A stretch of DNA of 64,000 nt from Halopseudomonas salegens (GTDB lineage Bacteria > Pseudomonadota > Gammaproteobacteria > Pseudomonadales > Pseudomonadaceae): the NCBI RefSeq assembly GCF_900105655.1, contig NZ_LT629787.1, forward strand, positions 3,100,001 through 3,164,000, written 5' to 3'. Below, piece by piece: positions 35,045-44,409 of the stretch; position 1 is the stretch's first letter, and each line of letters opens with the position of its first letter. The notes under the pieces are model-generated. The model did no database searches and was not told the origin of the DNA. It worked only from the letters and a program-made list of their open reading frames with translations. Made by a program: the position numbers and the translations under genes.

Positions 35045-36448
35045 ATGAGCGAGAGAATTCCCGCCAAGATCATTGACGCCGCCGCGACGCGGAGAACACC
35101 TGCCGACGCCGGTGGGCCAATCCACACCAAGGCTTTCAGCGGCCGCTACCGGCTTTTTCGCATACTCGGCGCCGGCTCACTTTTTGCGCTCTTCTTTGGT
35201 ACCGTCTGGCTGACCTGGAATCAGCGCCAGGCCGTGCTCTGGGATCTGGTCAACCGTAAATTCCATATCTTCGGCGCTACTTTCTGGCCACAGGATCTGA
35301 TCCTGTTGTCGGCCATTCTGATCATCGCCGCCTTCGGCCTGTTCTTCATCACCGTCGCGGCCGGGCGTATCTGGTGCGGTTACACCTGCCCGCAGAGCGT
35401 CTGGACCTGGGTGTTCATGTGGGCGGAGAAAGTCACCGAAGGCGACCGCCATCAGCGCGTCCGGCTGGACGCCGCGCCCTGGTCGGCCAACAAGATCCTG
35501 CGCCGTGGCGGCAAACACGCCATCTGGCTCGGCGTCAGCCTGCTCACCGCGCTGACCTTTGTTGGTTACTTCACGCCCATACGCGAGCTGACCACAGGGC
35601 TGCTGACACTCGACCTGGGCTCGCAAGCGGCTTTCTGGGTATTCTTCTTTACCGCCGCCACCTACATCAATGCCGGCTGGCTGCGCGAGAAAGTCTGCCG
35701 CGATATGTGCCCCTATGCGCGCTTCCAGAGCGTGATGTTTGATCGCGACACCCTGGTGATCTCCTATGATGCCGCGCGCGGCGAACAACGCGGCCCAAGA
35801 CGCAAAGACAGTGATCCGGCGGCCCAGGGTTTGGGTGACTGCATCGATTGCACCCTCTGCGTCCAGGTCTGCCCAACCGGCATCGACATCCGCGACGGCC
35901 TGCAATTCGAATGCATCGGTTGCGCCGCCTGCATTGATGCCTGTGACAGCGTGATGGATAAAATGGGTTACGCTCGCGGGCTGGTCAGCTACACCTCGGA
36001 AAGTGCCCTGGAAGGCGGCAAAACACAATGGTTGCGGCCCCGCCTGGTCGGCTACGCTGGCGTGCTGACACTGATGATCGGGCTGTTTGTCGTCGCCCTG
36101 GTAGAGCGCCCACTGATGTCGATCGATGTCACCCGCGACCGCAACCTGTTCCGCGAGAACAGCGCCGGTCAGGTGGAAAACGTGTACCGCTTGAAAGTCA
36201 TCAACAAGCGCCAGCAACCGGGTAGCTATCAGATCAGCCTCGATGCGCCGGACGGCTTCCGCCTGGTATCCCCGGACCTGCTCCACTTGGGTGCTGAAGA
36301 TATTCTTGATCTGCCGGTCAACGTGATCTGGGAGGGCGAACAATGGCCTGAACCAAGAAAAGAGATAAACTTCGTGCTTTCGGCGGTGGATTTCGTTAGC
36401 AACGACGTCGTGGCTGATTCCACTTTTCTGGCACCGGTCAGACGCTAA
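35045..36448 (+). CDS. ccoG: CcoG/RdxA-like polyferredoxin
   Basis: 467-residue inner-membrane Fe-S protein, family of the cytochrome cbb3 oxidase assembly (copper-reducing) factor CcoG. About five transmembrane helices; NapH-like motifs CGYTCPQSVW and CRDMCPYARFQ; two 4Fe-4S ferredoxin motifs CIDCTLCVQVCP and CIGCAACIDAC near residues 262-300; and a C-terminal IG-like periplasmic domain. No ccoNOPQ genes are adjacent; the partner here is a reductase/MocR cluster, so it is probably a second, specialised copy. Confidence 0.9.
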   Translation: MSERIPAKIIDAAATRRTPADAGGPIHTKAFSGRYRLFRILGAGSLFALFFGTVWLTWNQRQAVLWDLVNRKFHIFGATFWPQDLILLSAILIIAAFGLFFITVAAGRIWCGYTCPQSVWTWVFMWAEKVTEGDRHQRVRLDAAPWSANKILRRGGKHAIWLGVSLLTALTFVGYFTPIRELTTGLLTLDLGSQAAFWVFFFTAATYINAGWLREKVCRDMCPYARFQSVMFDRDTLVISYDAARGEQRGPRRKDSDPAAQGLGDCIDCTLCVQVCPTGIDIRDGLQFECIGCAACIDACDSVMDKMGYARGLVSYTSESALEGGKTQWLRPRLVGYAGVLTLMIGLFVVALVERPLMSIDVTRDRNLFRENSAGQVENVYRLKVINKRQQPGSYQISLDAPDGFRLVSPDLLHLGAEDILDLPVNVIWEGEQWPEPRKEINFVLSAVDFVSNDVVADSTFLAPVRR

Positions 36449-36479
36449 AAACAGCAGAACGCTGAATCGAGACACGCCC

Positions 36480-37889
36480 ATGAAACGCTATGAACGCCTG
36501 GCTGACGATATTGCCGGACTTATCCGCAACGGCATCCTCACACCGGGTGAAAAAATCCCCTCGGTGCGTCATGCCAGCAAGACCTACGGCGTCAGCCCAT
36601 CCACGGTGTTTCAGGCCTACTATCTGCTCGAGGACAGAGGCCTGATCCAGGCCCGCGCTCGTTCAGGCTATTTTGTACGCGCCCTGGCGGGCCTGCCCAC
36701 ACCCGAGCCGCGCTCCGACCTGTCGACTCAGGAAACCACGGATGTCGGCGTCAGCGAACTGGTGTTTTCCGTGCTCGGCTCACTGAAGAATCCGCACACC
36801 ATGCCCTTTGGTTCGGCCTTCCCCAGCCCCGATCTGTTTCCGCTGGCACGACTGGCGCGCTCAATGACGCACAGCCTGCGCACCCTGTCGCCCCATGACA
36901 TCATTGCCGACATGACCGCCGGCAACCCCGACCTGATGCGCCAGATTGCCCTGCGCTACATGGTCAGTGGTGTGATGCTGCCGATGGAAGAACTGGTGGT
37001 CACCAATGGCGCCCTGGAAGCACTCAACCTGTCACTGCAAAGCGTTACCCAGGCCGGCGACCTGGTCGCCATCGAATCACCCGCCTTCTACGCCTGCCTG
37101 CAGGTGCTGGAACGGCTGGAACTGAAAGCCGTAGAGATCCCCGTCCATCCCCGGGATGGGGTCGACCTGAAAATACTCCGCGAACGCCTGGCCAGCCTGC
37201 CGATCAAGGCCTGCTGGTTCATGAGCAGTTTTCAGAATCCCGTCGGCGCCAGCCTGAATGAAAGCCGCAAACAGGAACTCTACAGCCTGCTATGCGAGCA
37301 TCAGGTGCCCCTGATTGAGGACGATGTGTACGCCGAACTCTACTACGGCGAACGGCCGCCCAAGCCGATCAAGACCCTGGATACCCAGGGTCTGGTGATG
37401 CACTGCAGCTCCTTCTCGAAAAGCCTGGCACCCGGCTATCGCGTCGGCTGGGTTGCTGGTGGCCGCTTCGCCGAACGCATAGCCCGGCTCAAACTGATGA
37501 CCACCATCTCACCTTCGGTACCCGCGCAAACCGCCATCGCCGATTACCTGCAACACGGCAACTACGATCGTCACCTGCGCAAACTGCGCTACGCCCTGGA
37601 AAGCCAACAGGACGCCATGCTCGCTTCGGCGGCTCGCCACTTTCCAGCGGGCACCCGCGTAACCCGTCCCGCAGGCGGTTACTTTCTCTGGTTTGAGTTT
37701 CCCGACAATGTGGATTCGCTTCAGCTGTTCAAACTGGCCCTGGCTCAGGGCATCAGCCTCGCACCCGGCCCTATCTTTTCCGCCAGCCAGGGCTTCCGGC
37801 ATTGTGCGCGGTTGAATTACGGGCATTCGTGGGGAGCGGAGAGTGAGCAGGCTATGGCGTTGTTAGGACGGATGTTGCGGTCGTTTTGA
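36480..37889 (+). CDS. MocR-type regulator (GntR HTH plus aminotransferase-like domain)
   Basis: 469 residues. N-terminal GntR winged HTH (residues 5-68: IPSVRHASKTYGVSPSTVFQA) joined to a fold-type I aminotransferase-like domain (about 100-465) with the PLP lysine in SSFSKSLAPGYRVGW. MocR proteins sense PLP-linked ligands. Position suggests it regulates the ccoG-like and reductase genes; the P. aeruginosa homologue in this position, as I recall, is MpaR (PA4132). The nested inverted repeats at 34829-34985 are candidate targets, by inference. 31 bp after ccoG, so probably in the same transcript. Confidence 0.88.
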   Translation: MKRYERLADDIAGLIRNGILTPGEKIPSVRHASKTYGVSPSTVFQAYYLLEDRGLIQARARSGYFVRALAGLPTPEPRSDLSTQETTDVGVSELVFSVLGSLKNPHTMPFGSAFPSPDLFPLARLARSMTHSLRTLSPHDIIADMTAGNPDLMRQIALRYMVSGVMLPMEELVVTNGALEALNLSLQSVTQAGDLVAIESPAFYACLQVLERLELKAVEIPVHPRDGVDLKILRERLASLPIKACWFMSSFQNPVGASLNESRKQELYSLLCEHQVPLIEDDVYAELYYGERPPKPIKTLDTQGLVMHCSSFSKSLAPGYRVGWVAGGRFAERIARLKLMTTISPSVPAQTAIADYLQHGNYDRHLRKLRYALESQQDAMLASAARHFPAGTRVTRPAGGYFLWFEFPDNVDSLQLFKLALAQGISLAPGPIFSASQGFRHCARLNYGHSWGAESEQAMALLGRMLRSF

Positions 37890-38035
37890 TTTTGGGCGGA
37901 CTTTAATAACAAATGAGAAGTACGTCACATTTTCTTAATGATGACGTTGAAAGCTACTCGTCACCCCTCTATTATTGCCGCGCTCCTAAATAGAGCACCC
38001 TGTCCTCAGGATCAAATAGCAAAGGAGTTTGCTTA

Positions 38036-38788
38036 GTGAAATTTTCCGGTTTTATCCTTACCCTTTCCCTGACCGCTCTTGCCGCTGGCTGCAGCAGCCT
38101 GGACGGTAACGTCATGCAAGCAGGCTTGTCAGGCCTGAAAGCTGCCACGCTCAGCGACGATGAAGTCATCAGCATGAGCAACGAAGCATGCGCAGACGCG
38201 GATGCGAATTCCCCCATTGCACCGAGCAACAGTGCCTACAACCGCCGTCTGAACAAGATTGCGAGCTCACTGGGCAATGAAATCGCTGGCATTCCAGTCA
38301 ACTACAAAGTCTATATGATCGACAACGTCAATGCCTGGGCCATGGCCAACGGCTGTATTCGTGTCTATTCCGGTCTTATGGACAAGATGAACGACGACGA
38401 AGTAGCTGGCGTATTTGCCCATGAAATGGGCCACGTTGCCCTTGGTCACAGCCGTCGCGCCATGCAGGTCGCCTATGCGGCATCAGCCGGTCGCAGTGCT
38501 GCCGCATCCTCTTCCAATGCCGCTGTTTCTTCTGCCGCCAGATCTGACCTGGGTGGAATGACTCAGGCCTTGATCAGTGCGCAGTTCTCACAGTCGCAAG
38601 AGTTTGATGCCGACGAGTTTGCTCTGGATTTGATAATCGAGCGGAACATGAATCCGCAAGGTTTGGCCACGGCTTTCGACAAGCTCTCGGAAATGGGTAG
38701 CTCAAACAGCAGCATGTTTGACTCTCACCCGGGCTCGGACAAGCGGGCTACTCGCATTCGCAACATGATTGCAGAGCGTCAGGACTAA
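38036..38788 (+). CDS. M48-family metalloprotease lipoprotein
   Basis: 250 residues. Lipoprotein signal peptide with lipobox LAAGC (Cys about residue 18). Peptidase M48 domain with the zinc motif HEMGH near residue 130 and the third ligand Glu in EFDADEFALDL. Related to the E. coli outer-membrane proteases LoiP/YcaL that degrade misassembled outer-membrane proteins. GTG start at 38036 preceded by AAGGAG. A Ser/Ala-rich low-complexity stretch (AASAGRSAAASSSNAAVSS) lies between the HExxH helix and the third ligand. Confidence 0.9.
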   Translation: MKFSGFILTLSLTALAAGCSSLDGNVMQAGLSGLKAATLSDDEVISMSNEACADADANSPIAPSNSAYNRRLNKIASSLGNEIAGIPVNYKVYMIDNVNAWAMANGCIRVYSGLMDKMNDDEVAGVFAHEMGHVALGHSRRAMQVAYAASAGRSAAASSSNAAVSSAARSDLGGMTQALISAQFSQSQEFDADEFALDLIIERNMNPQGLATAFDKLSEMGSSNSSMFDSHPGSDKRATRIRNMIAERQD

Positions 38789-38818
38789 GCGGATCCGCAT
38801 TATTTCCGCCTGACCGTC

Positions 38819-38856
38819 AAAAGCTGCCATTACGCATAGTTCTGGCAGCTTTTTTA
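38819..38856 (+). terminator. Terminator after M48 gene
   Basis: AAAAGCTGCCA / TGGCAGCTTTT inverted repeat with a 13-base loop and T-run; lies between the convergent M48 and MCP genes. Confidence 0.85.
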
Positions 38857-38902
38857 TGGTCTTCACACCGGGTTAGTTTGCCAAAGGGCCGGGCTTCGTT
38901 TT

Positions 38903-40525
38903 TCAATGCTTGATCAGCTTGGTAATGTCCTGAAGATCAACAGAAAGCCCGTGCAGTAGTTCGCTCGCTTTGGTGGTTCGCTCCACATTTTTCTGGTTGG
39001 TTGATCCGATGTTGGTGATCTCGGTCAGGTTGCGCGATATATCGTTGACCACAGCATTCTGTTCTTCTGCAGCGGTAGCGATTTGGCGATTCATATCCCG
39101 GATTGCCTCTATGGCTCGAGTTACATCATGCAGCATGTCGCCAGCTTCGGTGACCAGACGAACACCTTCGTCGCTGCGCTCCTGGCCAGCCTCGATGGCC
39201 TTGGCCGCTTCAATGGCACCCCGTTGCACCGCCTCGATAATCTCGTTGATCTCGGCGGTTGAAGCAGCAGTGCGCTGGGCAAGCGTGCGCACCTCATCTG
39301 CCACCACAGCAAAACCTCGGCCAGCTTCACCGGCACGTGCGGCCTCAATGGCGGCATTGAGCGCAAGCAGGTTGGTTTGCTCCGCCACACCACGAATCAC
39401 GTCCAGCACTTTTCCAATTCGGCCGCTGTCATTAGCCAGATTGTTGATTACGTCTGCTGTTCGAGTAACTTCACTGCGCATGTCGGAAATACTTTGCACC
39501 GTTGTCTGCATCACGGCTTCGCCTTTTTGCGCGGCAATATCGGCGGCATCAGCGGACTCAGCAGCCGTGCCAGCATGAGCGGCCACCTCTGCCGTGGCGG
39601 CAGACATCTCCTCCATCGCGGTTGCCACCTGGTCAGTACGCGTCAATTGCTCACGCGTACCACCGGCGATTATGGTTGCAACGCTATTGAGCTCACCGCT
39701 TGCTTGATCAAGCTCACGCGTGCTGATTTCCAACTGGTTGAATGTTGCCGCAAGAAAATCATTCAACGTGTTTGCTGCATGAGCCAGGCGACCAAGCTCG
39801 TCTTCACGCTGGATGCGCGACGTAACGCCCAACCGACCTTCACTCAAGGCCGTGACCTGATCAATCAGCGTTCGCACGGGAGCAACCATACTGCGGTCAA
39901 TGCGCCAAATGCTCAGCAACGTTAAAACAGCGCCGGTCAAGATCAGCGTCAGGGCTCCGATCAAGACGGCACGATGCGCGCTGCTGGCAATATCATTCGA
40001 TCTGTTATCGGCTTGCTCTCCTAACTCGCTAACCAAGGCGTTCATCTGCTCAGAGGCAGCACGATCAATCCCGCTCACCGCCATGTCACCAGCCTGAGGA
40101 TCATAACCTGACGCAGCAAACGCCTGATAACCCTTTCGGTATGCCTCACCCAACCTGAGATGCTCTTCTTTGAGCGATTCAATGCCATTCCGGGTTGCCT
40201 CCGGCACCCCTTCGAGATCCCCCAGCAGGCTGAGCGTCGCTTGCACTTCTTTTTCCCGGTTCTGGAACGCAGTCCAGTACTTGTCGAGGGCCGCAGAGTC
40301 CTGACCTCTCAGCAATACATTCTTCCATTCCTGCACTTGGGTCTTGAATTGGCTATTACCCTGCTCAATAAGTTGAGCAGCCCGGAGCGGGCCTTGCACC
40401 AGCTCCTCGTAGGATTTGACGCTCGACGACAAAATGCTTTGGCTGATTAAGGCGATGGCTGTGAGCAACAGCAAACTTCCAGCAATCAACGCCAGCGTCT
40501 GCGCACGAATGGATTTACTCAGCAT
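38903..40525 (-). CDS. Methyl-accepting chemotaxis protein
   Basis: 540-residue transmembrane chemoreceptor: TM1 (about 10-32), helical periplasmic sensor (33-190), TM2 (about 190-212), HAMP (about 212-265) and a cytoplasmic signalling domain with the hairpin tip [22 protein letters not shown]. No CheR/CheB-tethering pentapeptide at the C-terminus (ends [11 protein letters not shown]). The ligand cannot be read from the sequence. Transcription is expected from the FliA promoter at 40591-40617, linking it to flagellar motility. Confidence 0.92.
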   Translation of the reverse strand: MLSKSIRAQTLALIAGSLLLLTAIALISQSILSSSVKSYEELVQGPLRAAQLIEQGNSQFKTQVQEWKNVLLRGQDSAALDKYWTAFQNREKEVQATLSLLGDLEGVPEATRNGIESLKEEHLRLGEAYRKGYQAFAASGYDPQAGDMAVSGIDRAASEQMNALVSELGEQADNRSNDIASSAHRAVLIGALTLILTGAVLTLLSIWRIDRSMVAPVRTLIDQVTALSEGRLGVTSRIQREDELGRLAHAANTLNDFLAATFNQLEISTRELDQASGELNSVATIIAGGTREQLTRTDQVATAMEEMSAATAEVAAHAGTAAESADAADIAAQKGEAVMQTTVQSISDMRSEVTRTADVINNLANDSGRIGKVLDVIRGVAEQTNLLALNAAIEAARAGEAGRGFAVVADEVRTLAQRTAASTAEINEIIEAVQRGAIEAAKAIEAGQERSDEGVRLVTEAGDMLHDVTRAIEAIRDMNRQIATAAEEQNAVVNDISRNLTEITNIGSTNQKNVERTTKASELLHGLSVDLQDITKLIKH

Positions 40526-40833
40526 GAGTTCCTCTGGGGGTTACGGGCATGGGGATAACGAGCTTCAGCACAAGTCAGTGGCTGTGCAGATTATCGGCAA
40601 ATACCTGGTACGCTTTAGGCAAAAAGTGTCAGATTTATTTTCCTGCGGCTAATGGCCAATTTTTCTCGGCTTCGGTGATTGAAGCATCGAAAAACGAACC
40701 AGCCTGGCGTGATACCGCCTTATAAACAGATTGCGAACGACGCATCCATCGTATTCAAGGCCCGTCCATCTGGCATAGGATAGGCGGCACCTTTTTACTG
40801 AACGCCAACAGCCAACCCCAGGAAGCGTCCAAT
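40526..40833. other. Intergenic region between MCP and GST genes
   Basis: 308 bp without a gene. It holds the MCP's FliA promoter in its left part and, on the right, the ribosome binding site AGGAAG for the GST gene. I see no small gene, repeat or RNA in the remainder. Confidence 0.6.
40591..40617 (-). promoter_or_regulatory. FliA (sigma-28) promoter of the MCP gene
   Basis: On the minus strand TAAA (40617-40614), exactly 15 bases, then GCCGATAA (40598-40591): a perfect match to the sigma-28 consensus TAAA-N15-GCCGATAA. The start codon is about 65 bp downstream. Confidence 0.85.
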
Positions 40834-41460
40834 ATGATCACGTTACACCACCTGAACCAGTCCCGTTCCAAACGCATTATCTGGATGCTGGAAGAGCTCG
40901 GCGTGGAATATCAGCTGGTCGCCTACCAACGGGACAAGGTCACTCGCCGCGCACCCGAGGCGCTCAGGGCCATCAACCCCCTGGGCAGATCACCCGTGAT
41001 CGAGGATGACGGCTTGGTGATCTGCGAGTCCGGCGCTATCATCGACTACCTGGTCAGCCGCTACGGCGCAGACACCTTCGCGCCGCCGGCAAACACACCC
41101 GCACATGCCCGCTACGTGCAATGGCTGCACTTCGCCGAAGGCACCGCCGCCTTCCCGCTGATCGCGCTGTACCTGTTGAGTGCAGACAACAGCCAGAAGT
41201 GCTTTCTGGGCGGATTCGCCCGCGAACAGATGACCGACGTGCTGACCCTGGCCAACAACGAACTGGCCGACAAGACCTACCTGATGGGTGACCAGTTTAC
41301 CGGAGCAGACGTGCTGAATTCGTTTGTATTCGAGAAGATCGGGGGAACGCAGGGGCTGGATGAGTATCCCGATCTTGAGAAATACATGCAGCGAATTCTG
41401 GCGCGGCCTGCTGCGCAGAAGGCCGAGGCGTTGGAGCGGAAACATGATGCGGAGGCGTAA
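40834..41460 (+). CDS. Glutathione S-transferase family protein
   Basis: 208 residues: N-terminal thioredoxin-like domain (1-78) opening MITLHHLNQSRSKRIIWML, with the glutathione-binding cis-Pro region SPVIEDDGLVICESGAI, and an all-helical C-terminal domain (about 88-200) with GDQFTGADV, the N-capping box. Ser in QSRS is the likely catalytic residue. Substrate unknown. Not obviously in an operon; the MFS gene follows after 70 bp. Confidence 0.92.
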   Translation: MITLHHLNQSRSKRIIWMLEELGVEYQLVAYQRDKVTRRAPEALRAINPLGRSPVIEDDGLVICESGAIIDYLVSRYGADTFAPPANTPAHARYVQWLHFAEGTAAFPLIALYLLSADNSQKCFLGGFAREQMTDVLTLANNELADKTYLMGDQFTGADVLNSFVFEKIGGTQGLDEYPDLEKYMQRILARPAAQKAEALERKHDAEA

Positions 41461-41530
41461 TTTTTACTGATATCAGCCTGTGATTACCACCCACATCCAT
41501 TAATAACAATGAACCTAGAAGGGGTTGTCA

Positions 41531-42997
41531 ATGAAAGCCATCACTACCAATGAAGGCCGCAACCAGGGCCACTTGGTCGGCTTCGGCTCCAAAGCGTACC
41601 GCAACTATGTGCTCTTCGCGCTGACGCTTATATACATCCTCAATTTCGTCGACCGCGCCCTGCTAGCGGTCGTCGGTCCCGATCTGGTGCCGGACCTCGG
41701 GATTACCGACACCCAGTTTGGCCTTCTCACCGGCTTCGGTTTTGCCTTGCTCTATACCGCCGTGGGCATCCCGCTGGCGCGCTTTGCCGATGTCGCCCAC
41801 CGCGTGTGGATCATGACCGTCTGCGTCGCCCTGTGGTCGCTGATGACGGCGCTTTGCGGCCTGGCGACGGAAGTGACCATCGGCTCGGTGACCATCGGCG
41901 CGTTCTGGATTCTGCTGATGTGCCGCGTCGGCGTGGGTATCGGCGAGGCGGGCTGTACGCCACCGGCCAACTCCCTGATCGCGGACTATTTCATTCCGCG
42001 TGAACGCTCCCAGGCGCTGGGCTTCTACGCCATGGGCGTCACACTCGGCACCATGTTTGCCAACCTGGTCGGCGGCTGGGTGACCGACGTGTTCGACTGG
42101 CGCACCGCCTTCTTTGTCGTCGGTTTGCCGGGCCTGCTGGTCGCCCTTGTTTTCAAATTGACGGTCAAGGAACCACCGCGCGGCTACACCGATCCGTCGC
42201 AAGCGGTGCAAAAAGAGCGAGCCAGCCTGGGCGAGGCTATCCGCGAGCTGATGGGCAAACCGGCCTTCTGGCTGATGACCGGCGGCGCCACGGTTGCCGC
42301 GTTCTGCGGTTACGGTATCTCCTCGTTCCAGTCGCTCTTTCTGGTCCGCACCTACGGAATCACCGCCGGTGAGGCGGCGATCTGGATCAACACGCCGGTA
42401 GCTCTGTCTGCGGCCATTGGCACCTTCGCCACCGGTTGGCTAGCGACCAGGATCTACAAGAAGCACCCGGGCGCCATCGCCTGGGTACCGGCAATGGGCC
42501 TGGCACTGTCCGTTCCCTTCTATATTTTCGCCTTCACGACCAACAACCTGTTCTACGCAGCAGTTGGCCTGGTTATCGGCGGTTTTGTGAAGTATGGCTA
42601 CCTGGCCGCCCAGTACACGATCGGCCAGGGTGTGGTAAGCATGCGTGTGCGCGCAATGGCCACGGCAGTGATGCTGCTTCTCGTCAACCTGTTAGGCTAC
42701 GGCTTCGGCCCGCTGTTCATTGGCATGGTCTCTGACATCTTCTTCAACTCCGGCGTCGCCGAGCTCGGGGTCACAGTTGGCGAACTATCGCGCAATCAGT
42801 GTCACCCCACAGTAATCGGTCAGCTGGATCAGACCCTGCAAAACGTATGCGGTCAGGTCTACGCGCAAAGCCTGCAAACCTCCATGGTCATAATGGCCTG
42901 CCTGTACGCTGCCAGCGCCCTGTTCTTCCTCCTCACCTGGACCCGACTGGGCAAGGATATGGTGGACAGAGAGGTTAAAAAACCGGCCACTGCATAA
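41531..42997 (+). CDS. MFS transporter, Spinster-like
   Basis: 488-residue inner-membrane carrier with 12 predicted helices. The first helix pair YVLFALTLIYILNFVDRALLAVVGP and the loop motif LARFADVAHR are typical of Spinster-like MFS_1 proteins; GIGEAGCTPPANSLIADYF is the helix 5 motif. It carries an unusually long segment between the last helices (GVTVGELSRNQCHPTVIGQLDQ...). The substrate is unknown. I prefer the ATG at 41531 with AAGGGG upstream over a TTG at 41525. Confidence 0.88.
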   Translation: MKAITTNEGRNQGHLVGFGSKAYRNYVLFALTLIYILNFVDRALLAVVGPDLVPDLGITDTQFGLLTGFGFALLYTAVGIPLARFADVAHRVWIMTVCVALWSLMTALCGLATEVTIGSVTIGAFWILLMCRVGVGIGEAGCTPPANSLIADYFIPRERSQALGFYAMGVTLGTMFANLVGGWVTDVFDWRTAFFVVGLPGLLVALVFKLTVKEPPRGYTDPSQAVQKERASLGEAIRELMGKPAFWLMTGGATVAAFCGYGISSFQSLFLVRTYGITAGEAAIWINTPVALSAAIGTFATGWLATRIYKKHPGAIAWVPAMGLALSVPFYIFAFTTNNLFYAAVGLVIGGFVKYGYLAAQYTIGQGVVSMRVRAMATAVMLLLVNLLGYGFGPLFIGMVSDIFFNSGVAELGVTVGELSRNQCHPTVIGQLDQTLQNVCGQVYAQSLQTSMVIMACLYAASALFFLLTWTRLGKDMVDREVKKPATA

Positions 42998-43007
42998 GTG
43001 GCAAACC

Positions 43008-43034
43008 AGAGGGCGCAATGCGCCCTCTTTTTTT
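43008..43034 (+). terminator. Terminator after MFS gene
   Basis: Perfect hairpin AGAGGGCGC-aat-GCGCCCTCT followed by seven T residues. Confidence 0.9.
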
Positions 43035-43173
43035 ACCCCTGTTTTCGTTCGCCTGATTGCCCTGCCTTGATTTTCAACCTATCCCAACCCCACCTCATAC
43101 TGACCCAGAGCAATACGCCGTACGCCAATAATGGCCAGACTGCCCTTTTGCGCAGCCGTACGGAGACCCCAAC

Positions 43174-44346
43174 ATGACCTACGATATCGCCATCATCGGT
43201 GCCGGCCCCAGTGGAATATGCCTGGCCCGCGCCCTGTCCGGCCACGGGCTGAATGTGCTCCTGATGGAACGCCAGCCCGAAGCCGCGCTGGCCGAACCCG
43301 CCTTCGACGGTCGCGAAATCGCCCTGACCCACAGCTCGCAAGCACTGCTGGAGCAACTGGATATCTGGTCGCGCCTGGACGCGCAGGACATCGCCATACT
43401 GCGTGATGCCAAGGTATTCAACGGCCCCTCCGCTTTTGCCCTGCAGATCAACGCCAGGCAGACCGGCGCAGACCGCCTGGGCCACCTGGTCGCCAATCAC
43501 GCCATCCGCCGTGCGGCCTATCAGAGCCTGCTTGCGGCAGCCGATACCGAGCTACGCTGCGAGGCCGAGGTCAAGATAATCAAACAACAGCCCGACGCCA
43601 TCGAGCTGACCCTGGCCAATGGCGATGTGCTGCACACCCGATTGCTGGTCGCCGCCGACAGCCGATTTTCCGAAACCCGTCGCATGCTGGGGATAGGTGC
43701 GCAACTGAAGGACTACGGCAAGAGCATGCTGGTGTGCCGCATGCAGCACGAAGAAGACCATCAGCAAACCGCCTGGGAATGGTTCGGCTACGGCCAGACC
43801 CTGGCCCTGCTGCCGCTCAACGGCAGACAGTCCTCCGTGGTCGTCACGCTGCCCCCGCGGCAGATCGCCCAACTACAACAGATGGACGAGGCGCAGTTCG
43901 CCATGGAAATGGCCGAGCGCTTCGACCACAGGCTGGGACGCATGCAGCTGATCAGTACCCGGCATGCCTACCCCCTGGTCGGCGCCTGGGCCCGACAGAT
44001 GGCCGGCCCCCGCTGCGCCCTGATCGGCGATGCCGCCGTCGGCATGCACCCGGTCACCGCGCACGGCTTCAACTTCGGGCTCGCCAGCGTACACCGGCTA
44101 AGCACATTGCTATTGGCCGCCCACGCCCGCAACCAGGACCTGGCCGCGCCAGCCCTGCTGGAGCGCTACCAGCGCCAGCAACGACTGGCGACCTGGCCGC
44201 TGTACCAGGCCACCAACCTGCTGGTTGAGTGCTACACCAGCGACAAGTTACCCATGCGCCTGCTGCGCAATGCCGGGCTGCGGTTGGCACAGCAGGCTCA
44301 GCCGTTGAAGCGGGGGATCGCGCGGCATTTGACTAGTCATGGGTGA
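43174..44346 (+). CDS. ubiM: UbiM-like FAD-dependent hydroxylase (ubiquinone pathway)
   Basis: 390-residue flavoprotein monooxygenase of the UbiH/UbiF/VisC family. N-terminal dinucleotide motif IIGAGPSGICLARAL, FDGREIALTHSSQALL, and the second FAD motif LIGDAAVGMHPVTAHGFNFGL. The motif set GREIALTH and GDAAVGMHPVTAHGFN fits UbiM, a hydroxylase of the quinone ring in some proteobacteria, better than UbiH (GNAAQTLHP type). UbiH/UbiF cannot be fully excluded. It stands alone after a terminator. Confidence 0.72.
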   Translation: MTYDIAIIGAGPSGICLARALSGHGLNVLLMERQPEAALAEPAFDGREIALTHSSQALLEQLDIWSRLDAQDIAILRDAKVFNGPSAFALQINARQTGADRLGHLVANHAIRRAAYQSLLAAADTELRCEAEVKIIKQQPDAIELTLANGDVLHTRLLVAADSRFSETRRMLGIGAQLKDYGKSMLVCRMQHEEDHQQTAWEWFGYGQTLALLPLNGRQSSVVVTLPPRQIAQLQQMDEAQFAMEMAERFDHRLGRMQLISTRHAYPLVGAWARQMAGPRCALIGDAAVGMHPVTAHGFNFGLASVHRLSTLLLAAHARNQDLAAPALLERYQRQQRLATWPLYQATNLLVECYTSDKLPMRLLRNAGLRLAQQAQPLKRGIARHLTSHG

Positions 44347-44409
44347 GGGATATAGGCGCAGATCAGCCGCAGGTCAACATTAATCCGGGCGAGTTTACGG
44401 GTGCTTCCG

